This document shows, piece after piece, positions 48,239 through 50,336 of a stretch of DNA of 50,336 nucleotides (its first letter is position 1; each line of letters begins with the position of its first letter). The DNA comes from Rugosimonospora africana (GTDB taxonomy: Bacteria > Actinomycetota > Actinomycetes > Mycobacteriales > Micromonosporaceae), in NCBI RefSeq assembly GCF_016862975.1, contig NZ_BONZ01000106.1, positions 1-50,336 on the forward strand. Reading direction: 5' to 3'. A program made the position numbers and the translations under genes. The notes under the pieces are model-generated. The model made no database searches. It was not told the DNA's origin and worked only from the letters and a program-made list of their open reading frames with translations.

Positions 48239-49107
48239 CCGGCCCGGCCGGCCGCCGGTCGGGGACGCAGCCGTCGGACCACCTCGTCCGGGTCGGCGGT
48301 CCTGACCGACTCCGGGGCGGCCTCCGCCAGCTCGGTGCCGGCGATCCCGGCGTACACCTCGGCGAACGCCTCGAACAGCGCCGGGGTCAGGCCGGCCGCC
48401 CGCTGGGTGGCCGCGATCTCCCGCATCTCCGGCACGTACCGGTGCGCCTTGCTGGCCGCCAGCGCCACGTCGTACTCCGGCCGCTCGTGCCCGCCGCTAC
48501 CGGCCAGGTCGGCGAGCACGTCCGCGAGCACGCCGTGCGCCGCCGCCGTACGCATCGCCTGCGCGTAGAGCCCGACCGTTCCCTTGTAGACACTGGCGGT
48601 GCACATCTTCAGCGCGCTCGCGGTGCCCGGCCGGTCGCCGAGCACCCGGACCTCGACGTGGCGCCAGGGCAGCTCCGCCAGCTCGGCGGCCCGCGCACCG
48701 GAGAAGTAGAGCCGGGCACCCGGCCGTACCGTCGGCGGCGGCCCGGAGATGGAGCCGTCCACGAAGTCCAGCGGCGCGAGGATGCCGGCCACATCGTCCA
48801 CTGTGGACGGAGCGACGGCGTTCAGGTCGGCGACCAGCGGAGCGGCGCCGGTACGGGCGGCGGCCGCCGCCAGGTCGGTCGCGGCGGATCGGGCCGCGCC
48901 GGGCGGCGTGACGACCAGGATGACGGCCGCCTCCCGGACCAGGTCGTCGAGCGACGGGACCAGCGTCAGGCCGGCGTCGGCCGCGAGCCGGCCGGTGCGA
49001 CTGGACCGCCCGGCCGTCGTGGTGATCACGCCGGCCCCGCCGGAACGCAACGCCCAGCCGAGCCCGGCGCCCATGTGGCCGGCGCTGTGGATGCCGATGA
49101 CGGTCAC
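48235..49107 (-). CDS. NAD(P)-dependent dehydrogenase, 6-phosphogluconate-dehydrogenase-like (DUF1932)
   Basis: The protein has 290 residues from a GTG at 49107 with GGAGG upstream. The N-terminal Rossmann domain starts VTVIGIHSAGHMGAGLGWAL; the normal GLGxMG is GIHSAGHMG. ADLNAVAPSTVDDVAGIL and DFVDGSISGPPP follow the beta-hydroxyacid dehydrogenase pattern (usual DAPVSG replaced by DGSISG). The C-terminal helical domain has ALKMCTASVYKGTVGLYAQA with the catalytic lysine, and matches the DUF1932 type. Substrate unknown. It shares its upstream gap with the divergent dnaE2 gene. Confidence 0.88.
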   Translation of the reverse strand: MTVIGIHSAGHMGAGLGWALRSGGAGVITTTAGRSSRTGRLAADAGLTLVPSLDDLVREAAVILVVTPPGAARSAATDLAAAAARTGAAPLVADLNAVAPSTVDDVAGILAPLDFVDGSISGPPPTVRPGARLYFSGARAAELAELPWRHVEVRVLGDRPGTASALKMCTASVYKGTVGLYAQAMRTAAAHGVLADVLADLAGSGGHERPEYDVALAASKAHRYVPEMREIAATQRAAGLTPALFEAFAEVYAGIAGTELAEAAPESVRTADPDEVVRRLRPRPAAGRAG

Positions 49108-49206
49108 CGCGTCCTCCCCGTCGGGGCCCGGCCGGTTGCCGGGTGGTCGTTGATCATGGCACCTCACCCTACCGGGGGACCGACCCGGCCCCGCCGGAAA
49201 TCCGTA

Positions 49207-49222
49207 TCGCACACATGTTCTA
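49207..49222 (+). promoter_or_regulatory. LexA SOS box in front of dnaE2
   Basis: TCGCACACATGTTCTA matches the actinobacterial LexA site TCGAAC-N4-GTTCGA at 10 of 12 defined positions. It is 41 bases before the dnaE2 GTG. SOS control of DnaE2 is well established in actinobacteria. Confidence 0.75.
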
Positions 49223-49262
49223 ATCGAGTGGTACAGTGTTCTCGCAGGTCAGCAGGTGTGTA

Positions 49263-50336
49263 GTGGCGTTCGGCAACCCGGATGTGCCGTGGTCTCGGCT
49301 GGAGGCGGTGCTGTCCGGACTGCCCGGGTCCGGGCCGCTGCTGCCCGACCCGCCGGGCGCCGGCCGTGCGCCCGCGCTCGTCCGCGGCACCTCCTCGGTG
49401 GATTACATGGAGCTGCACTGCCACACCAACTTCAGCTTCCTCGACGGGGCCAGCCACCCGGAGGAGCTGGTCGAGGAGGCGTACCGGCTGGGTCTTTCCG
49501 GCCTGGCTGTCACCGACCACGACGGCCTGTACGGCGTGGTCCGGGTGGCGGAGGCGGCCCGGGACCTGGACCTGCGCACGATCTTCGGGTCCGAGCTGTC
49601 CCTGGGGCTGTCTGAACCGCAGAATGGTGAGCCCGATCCGCTCGGGCGGCACCTGCTGGTGCTGGCCCGGGGCCGGTCCGGGTACGCCCGGCTGGCCCGG
49701 ACGATCTCCCTGGCCCAGCTCGCCGGGGGCCAGAAGGGCCGGCCGGCGTACGACCTCGAACAGACCGCGACGACCCTGCGCGATCACGCGGTGGTGCTGA
49801 CCGGCTGCCGCAAGGGCCACGTGCGCGCCGCGCTGGCCACCGGCGGCGCCCCGGCCGCCGCCCGGGAGCTGGACCGGCTGGTGGCCCTGTTCGGCCGCGA
49901 CGGCGTGGTGGTGGAGCTGACCGACCACGGGTACCCGGGCGACGGCGAGGCCAACGACGTCCTGGCCGCCCTCGCCCGCCGGTACCGGCTGGCCACGGTG
50001 GCCACCGGCAACGTGCACTACGCCCGGCCCAGCGGGCACCGGCTGGGCACCGCCCTGGCCGCGGTACGGGCCCGCCGCTCGCTGGACGAGATGGACGGCT
50101 GGCTGCCCCCGGCCGCGGTCGCGCACCTGCGCGGCGGCGACGAGATGGCGGCCCGGTTCGCGGCCTACCCCGGCGCGGTCGCGCACACCGCCGTGCTGGG
50201 CGCCGACCTGGCGTTCGACCTGAACCTGGTCGCGCCCGCGCTCCCCGACTGCGAGGTGGGCCCCGGGCACACCGAGATGAGCTGGCTACGCCACCTCACC
50301 GAGCAGGGCGCCCGGCACCGGTACGGCGACCGAAAC
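49263..50336 (+). CDS. dnaE2: error-prone DNA polymerase DnaE2, N-terminal part
   Basis: The first 358 codons are present; the gene runs off the window in frame. The GTG start gives VAFGNPDVPWSRLE, the usual DnaE2 opening. The PHP domain follows: YMELHCHTNFSFLDGASHPE with metal-type His52 and His54, LAVTDHDGLYGVVR, IFGSELSL, HLLVLARGRSGYARLARTIS, and ATGNVHYARP. This polymerase performs translesion synthesis with ImuA and ImuB after DNA damage and raises mutation. No imuAB genes lie within the window. An SOS box upstream supports damage induction. Confidence 0.95.
   Translation, partial: MAFGNPDVPWSRLEAVLSGLPGSGPLLPDPPGAGRAPALVRGTSSVDYMELHCHTNFSFLDGASHPEELVEEAYRLGLSGLAVTDHDGLYGVVRVAEAARDLDLRTIFGSELSLGLSEPQNGEPDPLGRHLLVLARGRSGYARLARTISLAQLAGGQKGRPAYDLEQTATTLRDHAVVLTGCRKGHVRAALATGGAPAAARELDRLVALFGRDGVVVELTDHGYPGDGEANDVLAALARRYRLATVATGNVHYARPSGHRLGTALAAVRARRSLDEMDGWLPPAAVAHLRGGDEMAARFAAYPGAVAHTAVLGADLAFDLNLVAPALPDCEVGPGHTEMSWLRHLTEQGARHRYGDRN

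Overview
The window is very GC-rich throughout. Almost every gene is actinobacterial in type: DnaE2, an AldO-like alditol oxidase, many MarR/TetR/MerR regulators paired with MFS pumps, GTG starts and ATGA overlaps. The gene mix and protein style fit a filamentous actinomycete, most likely Micromonosporaceae; this is inferred from gene content because no rRNA or tRNA gene is present. It reads as a chromosomal accessory region rather than one mobile element.

Layout. 0-1 kb: the tail of a VOC protein, an ABM monooxygenase and an unknown protein. 1.07-3.4 kb: a tyrosine recombinase divergent from a four-cysteine, long coiled-coil protein, separated by a short AT-rich region full of inverted repeats; this is the best candidate for an undescribed module. 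3.4-4.3 kb: a broken zinc-ribbon remnant and a VapBC-type toxin-antitoxin pair. 4.4-9.2 kb: two aminoglycoside-phosphotransferase-fold kinases, a sugar O-acetyltransferase and a TetR/MFS pair with a double operator. 9.3-12.8 kb: an alpha/beta hydrolase, a decayed transposase fragment and a MarR-MFS-DUF1330 cluster. 13.1-17.1 kb: a short UvrA paralogue, a VOC protein and a conserved actinobacterial protein. 17.3-20.9 kb: cydAB and a divergent acyltransferase. 20.9-24.1 kb: an MFS pump followed by a MerR regulator under a MerR-type promoter, an HTH regulator, and a collapsed MerR-VOC pseudogene. 24.1-27.4 kb: a FUSC-type transporter divergent from a MarR.

27-34 kb is a block with a strongly C-rich + strand whichever way the genes point. 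It holds a membrane protein, an MFS pump, a SAM methyltransferase, a phosphoesterase, and a three-gene oxidoreductase set (membrane protein, gluconate-dehydrogenase-subunit-3-like protein, GMC flavoprotein). 34.4-39.2 kb: a MOSC protein, a glutamate-type ABC importer operon preceded by a translationally coupled Pro/Arg-rich 52-residue leader ORF, and a small membrane protein. 39.5-43.7 kb: an NTF2-like protein, alditol oxidase, a membrane protein, and S-adenosylhomocysteinase downstream of a recognisable SAH riboswitch. 44-50.3 kb: prolyl iminopeptidase, DUF1295 and other membrane proteins, a cupin, a NADAR protein, a 6PGDH-like dehydrogenase, and the start of dnaE2 behind an SOS box.

Control themes: regulator-transporter pairs joined by ATGA overlaps (TetR at 6.4 kb, MarR at 10.5 kb), intergenic palindromes, and a short dispersed intergenic repeat found in four copies (16.2, 42.1, 47.15 and 47.6 kb).
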